DNA of 64,000 bases from Isoetes taiwanensis (GCA_021234155.1 JAJEKV010000008.1:13561912-13625911), one strand, 5' to 3'. Counted from the first letter of the stretch, positions 38,175-49,781 are shown. Notes: generated by a model from the letters alone, not told the origin. Program-made: numbers and translations.

Positions 38175-38214
38175 GCATATCCTAGGTATATGCTAGAATA
38201 TACCTAGGATATGC
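38175..38214. repeat. Perfect 16-bp stem hairpin
   Basis: 'gcatatcctaggtata' (38,175-38,190), an 8-base loop, then the exact reverse complement 'tatacctaggatatgc' (38,199-38,214). No T-run follows, so it is not a simple terminator; it may be the tip of a foldback element. Confidence 0.88.
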
Positions 38215-38589
38215 TGATGACTGCTCAAAACCTACTATTCGCTGTAAACTCTCGGTCACCTGCATTCTGGATCCAGGATGGTCCAACCGAGTAACTGCAG
38301 GGCAGACCGAAGATTTTCCTTTCTAAACTGATGTAGCCCGTGGAGCTGGTCTGTTACCCGTGGAGCTGATGTGGGATTTGAGGGGCATCAGGAGTAGCCA
38401 TGTCCGGCAGAAGTTTGCCCAAAGCAAAGCCAGATTATGCATCTATTCTATTTGGACCACCTTCAATGGAGATATGTGTTGTTGGCAATTATTCAAGGTC
38501 GCCTATAATTCTTGCTCAGAGTGTCCAGATGATTTCAGGAAGACGTACGGCATGATGTGGGACACTTGATGTAATACCTGTCTTCATGT

Positions 38590-39776
38590 AGAAACTAGAT
38601 TATGTCTGGAAGCTTTAGTTTGTCTTGAACAAATGCGATTGGAGAATGTGAATCCAAATGTTACCACTTCTATTTGCAGCTTGAAAGCTTGTTCATATAC
38701 TGCAGCCATAGATAAGGGGAGAAAATTGCGCAAGGAAGTGGTACAATTGGGGTATCACGATTGTATTGGTAGGCATGTATTTCAAATGTAGTCTTCTTCT
38801 AGAGACCCAAGAAACATTTTGCAATATGCCATACCAAGATCTGGTTCTTCGCAATACATTACTAACAGGATATGCTGAGGAAGGACATGATCTAGATGCT
38901 CTTAAAGGCTTTGAGCGATGCAAACTAAGGGCATTTATCCCAGCAATCACACTTGCATTTTAAAAGCTTGTGGCAATGTTGCGATTAGTGAAAGGCCGTG
39001 AATTACATGTTGAGGTTTTCTTCAAGGGGTTCAAGAGGATATCTTTTTGTTGGCGCATTTTAACCGACATATATGCCCAATGCAGCTCACTTCTGAAGGC
39101 TCAGAGAATTTTTGATATTCTACCAGAGTGAAGCACAATAACTTGGACTGTCCTAATTGAAAGATTTCTTGAAAATAGATTGAATCAAGATAAAATGCTA
39201 TAAGAAGATGCCACTTGAAATAGGATATATTGCTTCTGGACAATCACATACGCTTCGGCTTTGTACCAAGATGCATGGGGATGGATATGTTGGAAATGGT
39301 CACCATCTAGATTATGGCATCATTGGAGCCATTGACGGGCCGGAAGATTCATGCTACGATTGCTGAAATAGGATTTGAAAGAGACCGTGTTGTTGGCAAC
39401 ATCTTGATAGGAATGTATGTCAAGTGTGGCCCAGTTGATGGGGCATGAGAAATCCTTGATAAACTTCCAAAGGCGAGATGTCGTGACCGACGGTAAATAA
39501 TAAGAGGATATGGCATGAACCATGAGATTAATATGGCCTTTCGGTTTTTAAAAGATGCAATAGTATGGCTTTAGGCCGCCTAATGCCACTTTTTATATGT
39601 CTTCTTAGGGCATGCACCTTGCTATTCCGGGTTACAAAGAGTAGGGAGTATTTTTTAGGTGATTGAAGAATATGGCATTGCTCCATCAATGTCAACAGAT
39701 CATTGTACTTTGCATGGTTGATCTCTTTGTACATCCAAGACATTTACATGAAGCAGGAAATTGTTGAAATGCAAAG
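38590..39776 (+). pseudogene. PLS-type pentatricopeptide-repeat (PPR) protein remnant
   Basis: Successive frames read as plant PPR motifs: LKACSYTAAIDKGRKL near 38,680; LLTGYAEEGHDLDALKGFER near 38,865-38,925; GRELHVEVFFKGF near 38,995; TDIYAQCSSLLKAQRIFDIL near 39,065-39,120; HATIAEIGFERDRVVGNILI with GMYVKCG near 39,350-39,430; EYGIAPSMSTDHC near 39,670; and a final HLHEAG near 39,745. These are the P, L and S repeat landmarks of organellar RNA-binding PPR proteins. At least six frame breaks and stops make it dead. It ends directly against a DDI1-like exon. Confidence 0.8.
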
Positions 39777-41148
39777 AATGCTGACCCGTTCGATATAGAT
39801 CCTCAAAAGAGAATTGAGGAAGCTATTAAACAGTACACCAAATACTTTTCCGGTTTCTTGACAAACTAAAAAATATAATTCCCATTGCCTTTAATTGCAT
39901 CCCAAGATACAAGAGCTTTATAGAATAGCCGTCTTCCCTCGTAATTCAAGCACCGGGGAGGATGGATTTTGCTCTTTTATCCAAAGATGATTAGGGACAA
40001 AATACTACCAATGTCAAAAGATAACAAAAGAGACATTGTAGGAATTGAATTAGAAAGTTCAGATACTCAAGGATTCTTTGCATATCAGATATTTATTTTT
40101 AATGATGGTTGAATTTAACTTGCCATGTAGAAAAACATAGATGAGAATTGGGAGGCAGCAATCGAACATAATCCTTAAGCGTTTGCTCGTGTTGTAATGT
40201 TATCATACCTCCATTTCATATACATATAAGTGATTGGTTTGATTCATTTGCTCTGGTTATGGAACTTTGATTTTCAGATTATGCTTTATGTAGATATGGA
40301 AGTGAATCGGAGTTCCTTTAAAGGTAAACTTTGTTGGTATGATGCAAGTACTCATTATAGTCTCATGTAAATATGATTTTTGTCGCCTTCGGTTTGTGGA
40401 CAATGGGGCCTGGATAACAATAATTTCAAAATCATGTCTTGAGCATTGTGGGTAAGCTACATTTTCATCTTTTAACTTTATATTTACCGTTTATATCTTT
40501 GTCAATCACTATACATTTTCATGATTCCAAACCAAAAAATTGAACTGTAATGCTTTCATTGTCTTACCCTACTTTTAATCTTTTTCTGGTCCAAGCATTA
40601 TTATGGAGATACCTGCAATTCTTCAAGTATATTTAGATAATTAATCACATCCATGGGATATTATGCGATTGATGATGTGAAATGTATTGAACCGATATGT
40701 GTTGTAATCAATAAAACTTTGTTTTCTTGTTTAGGCTTTTAAGGCTTCTAGATAAGCGTTATGTGGGTATTGCCAAAGGTGTTGGACAAACTCGCATTGT
40801 TGGTCGAATACATGTAGCTCCCCTCAAGGTAGTGCAACTTAACGAGTATGGTTAGATGCATTTGAACCCGGCTTATTTATAGGTTTCTAAATTTGTGTGC
40901 AGATTGGCAAAAACTATTACCCGTGTACCTTTACAAAGTTAGACCAGCCCGGTTTAGAGTTCATTTTGGGCTTGATATGCTACGGAAACATTAAGTAAAT
41001 ATGTCACCATGCACAGCCTTTTCTTCTCTTATTAGTAGCGCTTAAAAGCGGATACTAATCATTTTTCCAACCTCCAAAGGTTGTATTGACTTGAAAGAGA
41101 ATGTGCTCCATGTGGGTGGAGGAGAAATTGCAGTTCCTTTTCTTCAAG
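39777..41148 (+). pseudogene. DDI1: DDI1-like (retroviral-type aspartic protease, ubiquitin shuttle) gene remnant with introns
   Basis: Seven exon-sized pieces follow the order of plant DDI1: 39,777-39,833 (NADPFDIDPQKRIEEAIKQ), 40,131-40,193 (NIDENWEAAIEHNP, then TAA at 40,176-40,178), 40,278-40,323 (IMLYVDMEVN), 40,392-40,451 (IISKSCLEHCG), 40,735-40,828 (LLRLLDKRYVGIAKGVGQ), 40,903-40,994 (IGKNYYPCTFTKLDQPGLEF) and 41,080-41,148 (CIDLKENVLHVGGGEIAVPF). Most junctions have AG/GT signals, so it is not a processed copy. The protease active site reads Asp-Asn-Gly (40,399-40,407) where the family has Asp-Ser-Gly. A one-base loss in the sixth piece and degraded splice signals at the first donor and fourth acceptor add to the damage. 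The ubiquitin-like and UBA ends are absent. Confidence 0.85.
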
Positions 41149-42531
41149 GTATTATATAATAGATATGGACTTTGGTTACTAGTGTATTCTTGACATGGAC
41201 ACAAGGAAAGTTCCAAATGAAACCGATATGGATATGCTTGGCACCGGGGGGCGGGCTACATAATTTGTCTTGATGGTACATTTGTGTACACCACAATGAC
41301 TTTATAGGCTAGTTACCGGCACATTGAATGGCGATGGTTGGATCTATTGTGGCTTTAGATTCAATCTGCCAGATCAAAATAGTGGTTTTGTTGTCTTTGA
41401 TGCAAGGCGGTAATGTTTGCAAGATAATGCCCCATGTTCTCATGGGTGATAGTTTGAAAGTTCGAATAGCTCAAATGCATTACGCCATGCATGTTCGAAG
41501 CCATTTGGATCCGGATTTAGATTCATATCTCATGTTTGGTATAAAGGATGGCATGATTCTATGGGGAACACTAGAGTTAAGCTTAACTTATATAATCTAA
41601 CGACCTATTGGAAAATGCACTTGGGTCTTTTAAGCACTTGTCACAAAGTTGAATCTGCATAGATCCTTAGTCCGCTAAGCCTTTTGTTGCGTAAACGGAT
41701 CTGCCAGTACATCTACGATGGAGAGGGGAAATGAGCATGTGGTCAGAACCTCCTCTGACTCAATCGCCTACCTCATCGCGCCGACAAGTCCATTAACTTT
41801 TGACCCAAAGATTTAATTGAATAAGTTAATTATGTCTAAAGCACCATTTTATTCTTGAAATTTGATGACTGAAATGGCGATATGGAGGCAAAGATATCGG
41901 GTCTTATGGGACTTGATTTTGACCGAAGCCTCGGCATACAAGCGCCAAGTTGTTCAACGGAAATGCGCACCGCCGCAAGTTATTTGTTCGGAGGATAGGA
42001 CAAATGAACATAGAAAAACGTTATACATTGTTTATTTGAGACAAATTATTTATTTGAAACCATTCTCGTCTAACCATTTTACTTTTTGAGTATGGTCCTA
42101 TATGCCTGTTGGACCCGCATGTTACTTTTAAACACTATGTTGATCGCCATATAGGTGCCATGTCACCATCATGTCGGATGTAAAAGTGCCTCCTCTCGAC
42201 GGGAATATCCCTAATATGCCGTTATACTCGACTTGGGCCACTGGTATAATAAGCTTCTAGGGGATATTATCCCTTACATTTGGTGAGGGACAATATGGTA
42301 ATTGAGTTGCAATTATGCTTTTTGATGCTGCCATTTGGTGCACCATCATGCTTCATGTTTCTGTGGGCACCAATCCATTGTAATCCATAACTTTCTATTC
42401 TATTCTACCAACTCATTGCAAGATCCATCCTCCATTGCAGATTGGAGTCTCAATTACCTTATGCCCATACATCATGGAAAGTGGGTTGCTGATTTTGCCT
42501 CCGGAATGGAAAAAGGCAGTGTCACGCTCAA

Positions 42532-42578
42532 GCGGTCATCTGCAATAGCGGTCATCTGCAATAGCGGTCATATGCAAT
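42532..42578. repeat. Short tandem repeat, ~16-bp unit
   Basis: 'gcggtcatctgcaata' occurs twice in tandem followed by a partial third copy with one change. Confidence 0.8.
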
Positions 42579-42825
42579 CGATCAGCAGGTAAAAATTGAT
42601 GGCGCTCCCCACTTACCATGATGTGGAGGGATCGAAAACAGATCAATGATTCCGGGACCGCCTCCTAGCTCCTGGCCGGGTCGTGAGACCCCCGGAATCA
42701 TCTCCCCCGCTTTCCATCCCCCCATACATTATCCTTTGCATTCTTCCCTTAGAGGCCCGACTCACTCACTAGGCATAATGGTTTGTTGATTGACATGAAC
42801 CTTTGTATAGTTATGAGCATGATGC

Positions 42826-42875
42826 AACATACGTAGCAAATTATTATCTTAACATACGTAGCAAATTATTATCTT
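42826..42875. repeat. Perfect 25-bp tandem duplication
   Basis: 'aacatacgtagcaaattatt' plus 'atctt' is present twice back to back (42,826-42,850 and 42,851-42,875). Confidence 0.9.
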
Positions 42876-43728
42876 AGGGTGAAATCACACCTGCGGCCGC
42901 CCGAGTTTTAAAAAATGCAAGAACCATACACAGTATTCCATTTGGCATGGGCAGGCACATTTCTTATCATACTATCAACATAGCAGAGCATCAACTATTA
43001 TATAAGTTCAATCCAAAGCCATACGAAGGAAATATAGACTCCATATATGGGCTTCATTCCAAAGATATCGTAGTCGGAATATCCGCGCATAATGGAGGCT
43101 GAATGCCCCAGTTTAAACTACAAGCCAAATACCTCAAATTAAAGAATTTTCCACGAAATACAAAACATCTTAGGTTTAAGCTTGGAATAGAGCAGCGGTT
43201 GCAGTGATCCAAAGCGCCGCGGACCTCCGTCCAAGGTATTTCACTTGGTGAGATGTCTCGTTGCATGGGCATGGAAAAAAGGTGCTTAATTATTGGAGAT
43301 GCAGCTGGAAGGCTTGATACTTGGCCCCATGATCTTTTGAAGCATTCTCACGACTTGTAGCCATGTTGGCATGGTGGATGCAGGTTATTTTTGCTTCTGT
43401 TCCTTGAGTCTAGATCATCAAATTTCAATCACATTTGTAGCAACATTTGGAGTGCAGAATATGCTTTGTCTTATTTTCATTAATCATCTTGATTAGTGCT
43501 TTGTACTTTTCTGGCATTTAGTGCTTTGTACTTTTGTGGTTTACAGATATTTTATAGTATGTTTGGCTGGGCAGTGATCCAATCTTTGTTCTTTTCATAT
43601 TTTCATTTGACAGGTTGTGAAACTTCAAATTTTGTGCAATTTTGTGATTGTTATATCATCAGGTGGGTATGATTTATGCCACTTCACCCTCCGGCCATGG
43701 AGGGCAACCCTCTGTGCGCAGCACCTTG

Positions 43729-43807
43729 TTTTTTATAACAACACATTCGATTGTTTTAGGGATATATGATCTGTAGTTTCAGGAATTATTATTTTTACAT
43801 CCATATC
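43729..43807 (-). repeat. Inverted-repeat arm X, right copy
   Basis: The reverse complement of 37,468-37,547. It directly precedes SINE copy 3. With the left copy it bounds a segment containing the PPR and DDI1 remnants. Confidence 0.8.
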
Positions 43808-43808
43808 A

Positions 43809-44140
43809 TAGATTCAAGATAAAAAATAATCACATTAGCTCACTGGATACATTGGTTAAAGTAGTCTTATTAAGACATTGAGTTATTTTGGTAGAGATTC
43901 AAGCCCCCGTATTTCATATTTTAAAATCTTAGGCAAAGCCGTATAAAGGTTCGATATTTCCTCAAAACCTTAGACGAAATTGTATTTCATATTCCAAAAT
44001 CGTAGGCGCTTCCAATCATAAATGACTATAAATGAAACGAAAGGTGCCCAGAGGCCCCAACATATGATCTGGGTCGAGGATCGTATTTATCGGCGATCTG
44101 GTAGTCCGGATCGCCTTGTTTAGAATATATAGCAAAATAA
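43809..44140 (+). mobile_element. tRNA-derived SINE, copy 3
   Basis: About 332 bp collinear with copy 1, starting 'tagattcaagataaaaa' and ending 'tatagcaaaataa'. The A-box-like region is intact; the B box reads 'gattcaagccccc', one base off copy 1. This copy and the inverted copy 2 bracket 38.1-43.8 kb head to head. Confidence 0.7.
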
Positions 44141-46315
44141 TATAATTAAACGAAGCTAGCATATAACTTGAAAATTGGATGAGGTGTTTTCTCTACACAT
44201 TCAATCAACATATCTAGAGGTTGGAATGAGAGACTTGCCTATGCCACAAAGATGTATCTACCCAGAGATCATATGTGAATTAACACGTCCAATTGTTGTA
44301 CTTTATTTCTACAATATCAATTATCTTTGACTTTGTTTGCTAACCCAATTTTTAGACCTCAAAAGTTTAATTCAATTGTGACTTGCAATTTATGTCATAT
44401 ACAATAAATGTTCCTATCATTTTAAACTTCTTTTAATAGAATTTGGGAGAGGGATATATCGCACACCATTCTAACTTCACAAAATTTTAAAACTCGTAAG
44501 TGAGTCGGTAGTTTAAATATTCGCCAAGGCAGCCATGATAAGTTTCTTTTATATCTAAGTCCAACTTATGACTTGAACCTTAGTAAGGCTTTTGTATTAT
44601 TTTGAGCTATTCATCTTCCTCAAAGTATTCATCTACATGGACGCCAAAGCAATACTCCTAAAATCAAGGCCCACTTGAATCATATCCTATCAGTCAGATT
44701 AGATATCCAAAGGCATATTTGTCAAAATCTCAACAGACTTTTGACCGAACTAAAAACCGATATTTGTCCAAGGCATAATCTATCAATCACATCAGAGACA
44801 ACCGATATTCAAAGGCAGATTCGTCAAATTTCCTACAAAAGTTTGATCTTTTGACACTTAGCTAGAACATGCATAAGTAGCTCTATCTTTTAGAACTTTG
44901 GAGTCTGGTGTTTTCTTAGTGATTTAAGTGGACTGAATTTTTTGTTTTTACTATTAAAAATTCATGCAACTGTTCAAAATCTTATTTTTATATTTCTCTT
45001 CACGAACAACCATTAAAGATCCATCAATTGGTATTCTTATGACAATTTATTGCAAAGTTAGTCAAATAAATGTTAGGTGGAGATATAGAACTTTACTTTT
45101 TTTGAGGAATCATAGCACATACGTAACCATAATGTTATTGTCAATGTTAATATTTTTCAAGAGGCATGTTTCATGTTTTTTCGACAAATTAGGCTTTCTG
45201 AGCTAGACTAGCATCATTTTTTTGAGCATGACTAGCAGGATCTTTGCAGACCCAGTATTTTCGTTCTAAATTGGCAACAAAACTGATTTTTCAAACAAAG
45301 ACATCTAACTAGCTAAGAAGTCAAAGGCTTTTGTAATAAATCTTAAGCCGAAAAATTTCTCTAACCCTTGTAACCCCGCCTTGTGGATTTGAAAATTCAC
45401 ATTCACAGTTTGAAAAGAAGCTTGTAAATCAAGTTAGGTCCAACAAGAAATTGGCGATTATGCCCACAAAGCTTTCCTCGAACCAAGATTAAATCTCATA
45501 GGAAAATGAGTTCGGGTTTGAGTTGATTAAATCTCATAGGAAAATGAGTTCGGGTTTGAGTTGATCCTTGGTACGTTTACAATCATTTGTCATGCTTGCT
45601 ACTTCTATGGTAATGTTGGGTAGAGATCTAGAACTTACATAGATATCCCTCTTACATAGATATCCCTCTTCATGCTTACATGGATTTCCGCGAAACATAT
45701 GGAACATCATAGATCACACATGCTTGGTTAGTAAACTAGGAAAAGATGCATATACTTAATACTAATTGTATCTGCATTGTAATTTGAACGAAAAGCTTAG
45801 AACGAAGGGTCAATAAGTATGATTTCATTTGTCCAAAGGAACTCGCCTTTTGCAGTCTTAGCTTATATGGCACATCTCAAAGTTGCAAATTATCAGCTTT
45901 AAGTCGACCACTTTCTGCATTGTTTCCCTTTTATGGTATTCTCTCGATGAAAATTTTCCAATATTATCTTGACTTTCTGCTATACATTTAATCTGTTATG
46001 TACATTCTATTCTATCCGAACATAAATATGCCTTACAATTTCTGTGTAATCTGACTTGGATTGGCATAGACAACCAGAAGATCTATGCCACGCCTCCGCA
46101 GAATGTAGAAACAGATCTGTGTTAGAACTAGAACAGAATTTTTTTTGGCCAGAAGATTTACTTTGCACAAAAATAATGGACCATGAACTCCATTCGACTG
46201 TTCTAAGCTAGAAATATTGTAAGGATAGAACACATGACAAGTGCGAGGAATCGTGAATACAATTAAAAATATATAAATCGATGTAAAACAGGATTCTTCA
46301 AAAGGAGGAGCACAG
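44141..46315. other. AT-rich intergenic stretch
   Basis: No gene supported. An 80-codon ORF at 44,964-45,206 has biased AT-rich composition and no family. Two small tandem duplications (45,487-45,562 and about 45,633-45,672) are the only structure seen. Confidence 0.5.
45487..45562. repeat. Perfect 38-bp tandem duplication
   Basis: The segment beginning 'gattaaatctcataggaaaa' is repeated exactly, 45,487-45,524 and 45,525-45,562. Confidence 0.9.
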
Positions 46316-46681
46316 TCAAATTTTTCTGCGTTGGGCTCTTAATGTGGCGAGCAAGTGATGAAATTCCAGAGGATGACAGGGGAAAAGAAGTCCGCCAACA
46401 TATTCATAACCAAATTCTTGGGCAGAGCTTTCTAGGAGGGATTTAAACTGGGGGTGAGCCAACAGGTCTGCCTCAATGATAAATTTCTGTTTCTGTGCAC
46501 CAACATACACTACAATGCACCCCTCTGGAACCCCAAAAGACGAACCACCTTCTTCTTGGTCACTATCAAATTCACATGAAGCAAATGAAGAGCTAGATGT
46601 CCGGCGGCTCGATCGATCCGAACAATTTGAACTTGTGTGATGAGCTTTTTTGCTGAATAGCTTCCTCAACTTACTTGCCAT
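46316..46681 (-). CDS. SAUR family auxin-responsive protein
   Basis: An intact, intronless ORF of 121 codons, the usual size and structure for Small Auxin Up RNA genes. The serine-rich, basic N-terminus (residues 1-50, starting MASKLRKLFSKK) is variable in the family. The SAUR domain spans about residues 52-115, with VPEGCIVVYVG, QKFIIEADLLAHPQFKSLL and EFGYEYVGGLLFPC, all family landmarks including the late cysteine. SAUR proteins typically inhibit PP2C.D phosphatases and so activate plasma-membrane H+-ATPases to promote cell expansion; that is family knowledge. A second SAUR gene lies 2.7 kb away, transcribed divergently. A TATA box lies about 75 bases upstream. No breaks are seen. Confidence 0.95.
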   Translation of the reverse strand: MASKLRKLFSKKAHHTSSNCSDRSSRRTSSSSFASCEFDSDQEEGGSSFGVPEGCIVVYVGAQKQKFIIEADLLAHPQFKSLLESSAQEFGYEYVGGLLFPCHPLEFHHLLATLRAQRRKI

Positions 46682-49087
46682 TTTAACAATTGCAGTATTG
46701 AATCAACATGCACCTAGCAATAAGAACTTGCATCCATCTTCTTCCACTCCATTGTTATATAGGGTGTAAAGTCATTACATAAAGTTATTCTCCTTGAGGC
46801 TGGAAACTACTCACCAGTCATTGTCATAAGAGCTGGCTAGATTTCTCTCATAAGCCTAGTATATCTACTAGCTCTATCTACTAGCTCAATTTAATATTTG
46901 CCCTCTTCTGCACATGGCACCTTGTGCATACCATCTGACATCTCAGCCCTATGGGTTTCAACATTTTGCGCAAATGGTCTTTGGGGAGGAGGCAAGAGAT
47001 CAGGATTGCCCAACCTTGTAGGCACAAGATGCCAAAATTGTCATCTAATAATGAATATAAAGTTTTCCTTTTTATCACTTCATAGGTAATTCTATAAGTA
47101 GTAGTAACCATTACCAATCTTATACTAAACAAGATAGACTCGTGATTGCAAGTAGATCAGGATGTCATTTGCCACAAGAAATGGATGCAAGGTAGATTAT
47201 AAAGGAAAGTGGAAAGGAACTATATGTACAACAAGATTATGTGCCTTCATCTTGGCTTATCACATCTACTTTTCTCGTTACACCTACAAGAACGGGTTTA
47301 GGATACAATAAATCTTATTACAAAGTCACATCTACTTTAATATTAAAGCTACAAGTATTGGATTAAGATACTTTAAATCGTACTAAATGCCACAAAAAGA
47401 TACGTTTATGATCTTATATTATTGCCAATTCGAGTAAAAGATTTGAGGATCTTAACAAAGCAGTCTATGGACCCCTGATCCATTTCATTCCAAAGAGATT
47501 CGTTATGCCATTTCACCAACAGAACCGCTGGCATGCCAGATGGGACCACAACTCTAAATCATCGCATGATGCTCCCTTTAAAGGCAAAAGAAGTTGACTA
47601 GGTCTCTTTTTACCAGATGGAGCCACTCCATTATATCCCTAGTTGGAGCCTCTCCTCCATAGTATGTTAGAATGTTCTGGTTTTATATCCTTTAGGTGTA
47701 GAAAACACTTTAAAGTACTCAAATTAAGGGCTTCATGTTTGATGCTAAATCAGTACCTTTGAAACCAAATATATTATCCTAAAAATAATGTGCTAAGCAA
47801 ATCGAATAGTTCATCTGATTCCATGATCATGGCTTTTAATTTCTCATTAGTGTTACCTTCTTATCATAGAAAAACAACATAAGGGAAAGTTGAGACTAGA
47901 TTTGATTCTAGGATAACAAGTTAAGTACGCTCAAAGAAGAGTTCACTATGGTCTTAGAATAGATTGAATCTAAGGATGAAAAACATTGATCACCAAAAGT
48001 TCGTCTGTGCTAATTGCTTCAAGCTCAACGCCCATATGTTGATCTTACCTCTACATTCTCACACTTGCAAAACTAATGTCTATACTCTATTACATCATCA
48101 ATTTCAATGATCTATAACATAGATAATATCTAGATAAGTCCATTGAGTAGGTAAATAGAAGCATGACCCTAGTGTGTTTGTGCGCATCTCATAGATCAGT
48201 TGGTCCCAAAAAATGCTCCTATTCTTTCAGTGGTTTTGTGGCTAACCATTGTGAGGGAATACACTTGTAAGACATAATGTTTTACATGTGACCACAAATG
48301 TGCAAATATTACACAAAGCACACAACTAGCGTAAGGATACCTAGAGTGAACACTGTCGTGAACCATTTTACAATCTAATTTTCTATTGATCAACTGACAT
48401 GATGAAAGATTGTGGAAATAATTGTAATTGGTCATAATAAAATGGTCCATGACCCTCTGAGAAAACCTAACAGCAAGAGTACAAATCATAATTGTTTGCC
48501 GCATTATTAAAATTCTGAAGATTTCACCATGGGTTGGTGTATAACCCATCTGAGTGCACAGGGGGGTTGCATTTTTGTGCTTATACTTGGAGGTTAAAGA
48601 TGTTTTAAGCATTGACCTATTGTAAATGCCATCGGTCCAAGCCATCATATCAAGATAAGTATTCTATAATATATAAAAGGACTTTTATTAAAATTACTAG
48701 CAATTGCACACGTTGTGAAGTTACTATTGAATGCACGTGATTTCAACCAAACTCCATATTATGCTTTATAAGATGCCCTTGTGAGATTTTACATGATACG
48801 TATTGTGAATAAAGTTGAAACGAATTAATGTAGATGGTAGCAATTGGACACCAATTTCTTGTACTTTTTTGCAAATTGCATTATCCACTTTGTATTATGT
48901 CAAATGACGGCTAGGCTAGCACTTACCGCATTAAGACATATACATTTGTCAAAACAGATACACATATACAGGGCCCATAAGGAAGCAAGTTCAGTTGATG
49001 TTGCTAGGTGCTTGCAATCCTCTGTAGCATATCACGTGAGTATTGAAGTGCAACATGTTGTGTTGCGGCTGGCGGCCCAAGTTAGAT
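46682..49087. other. Intergenic region between the divergent SAUR genes
   Basis: Contains the SAUR promoters at its ends and AT-rich sequence between. ORFs of 60-150 codons (for example 48,196-48,648 minus) have no family features. No canonical TGTCTC auxin-response cluster was noticed. Confidence 0.5.
46755..46761 (-). promoter_or_regulatory. TATA box of the minus-strand SAUR gene
   Basis: TATATAA on the minus strand about 75 bases before the ATG at 46,681, in an otherwise mixed sequence. The distance suits a short 5' leader. Confidence 0.6.
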
Positions 49088-49088
49088 G

Positions 49089-49310
49089 AACCATGTTGTG
49101 ATCTATATGGAAATATATTTAGACGATCCAAGATACTGGGCGAAATTGGGGGCTGGCAAGGGTCCATCTAGATGGACTATATTCTGGAGCTCGCAAGGGT
49201 CCATCTAGATGGACCATATTGTGGTCCACATGGGGATACATTTGGACGATCCATAATACTGGGGATCGGAGGCTAAGAAAAAATGGGGGCTCGCAAGGGT
49301 CCATCCGACA
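49089..49310. repeat. Imperfect repeats just upstream of the plus-strand SAUR gene
   Basis: 'gcaagggtccatc' occurs at 49,156, 49,193 and 49,293, and a longer block ('gacgatcca..atactgggg...gggggct') recurs about 120 bp apart. The repeats end about 110 bp before the SAUR start codon, so they sit in its promoter region. Confidence 0.75.
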
Positions 49311-49387
49311 AAACCATTCAATATTTGCAAAAGTTTGACATATTCTTCCGACAATAAATCTTTTTTGACCACCGTATTGTAGCATGG

Positions 49388-49396
49388 TATAAAATA
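49388..49396 (+). promoter_or_regulatory. TATA box of the plus-strand SAUR gene
   Basis: 'tataaaata' lies 34 bases before the first ATG (49,422). Initiation about 30 bases downstream would leave almost no leader before that ATG, so the second in-frame ATG at 49,434 may be the one used. Confidence 0.55.
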
Positions 49397-49421
49397 GTAA
49401 GTCACACACACATTATTCCAC

Positions 49422-49781
49422 ATGGTGCAAAAAATGGTAGGCTTGTTGAGGAGGTTGTTCACGGGTTCCGATAGAACCCCTTTGTTCAGGCTTAACTCTG
49501 GTGGGTTTTCTAGTGATGAAGAAGATGATAATTCTGTGTCTGTTCCAAGAGGTTGCCTTGTTGTTTATGTCGGACCGCGGCGCCGTAGATTTATCATTGA
49601 AACCAGGCTTTTGTCTCATCCTCTGTTCAGAATACTCCTCCGAAAATCTGCCGAGGAATTTGGATTTGAGTATGTTGGCGGTCTTATCTTGCCCTGTGAT
49701 CCTTTCCAATTCCAACATTTTTTGAGGCTTATTCGAAGCCATCAGGATGCAGAAGCTGCGAAATTAGAAATGCTATATTAG
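49422..49781 (+). CDS. SAUR family auxin-responsive protein
   Basis: An intact, intronless ORF of 119 codons (115 if the second ATG at 49,434, MVGLLRRLF, is used). It has an acidic linker (SSDEEDDNSVS), then the SAUR domain from about residue 40: VPRGCLVVYVGPRRRRFIIE, LLSHPLFRILLRKSAEEFG and FEYVGGLILPCDPFQFQHFL. It is clearly related to the gene at 46,316-46,681 but diverged, so the pair is an older duplication rather than a recent tandem copy. Small size, no intron and clean reading frame fit the family. Expected role: auxin-linked control of cell expansion at the plasma membrane. Confidence 0.96.
   Translation: MVQKMVGLLRRLFTGSDRTPLFRLNSGGFSSDEEDDNSVSVPRGCLVVYVGPRRRRFIIETRLLSHPLFRILLRKSAEEFGFEYVGGLILPCDPFQFQHFLRLIRSHQDAEAAKLEMLY

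Larger units (their letters stand above)
41149..43728. other. Mostly unexplained; weak coding-like patch at 41,320-41,600
   Basis: At 41,328-41,600 a 90-codon frame contains RSHLDPDLDSYLMFGIKDG, which faintly resembles the HPD..F..Y...GI..GF block of tyrosine-recombinase retroelements (DIRS-like). Similarity is weak and no recombinase is visible. The rest holds no recognised gene. The small tandem repeats are listed separately. Confidence 0.3.

Noticed and set aside
38360-38569. 69-codon ORF before the PPR remnant as a PPR N-terminus
   Set aside because: No PPR motif is visible; only adjacency suggested it.
48196-48648. 150-codon minus-strand ORF between the SAUR genes
   Set aside because: Irregular composition, no family resemblance and no promoter context.
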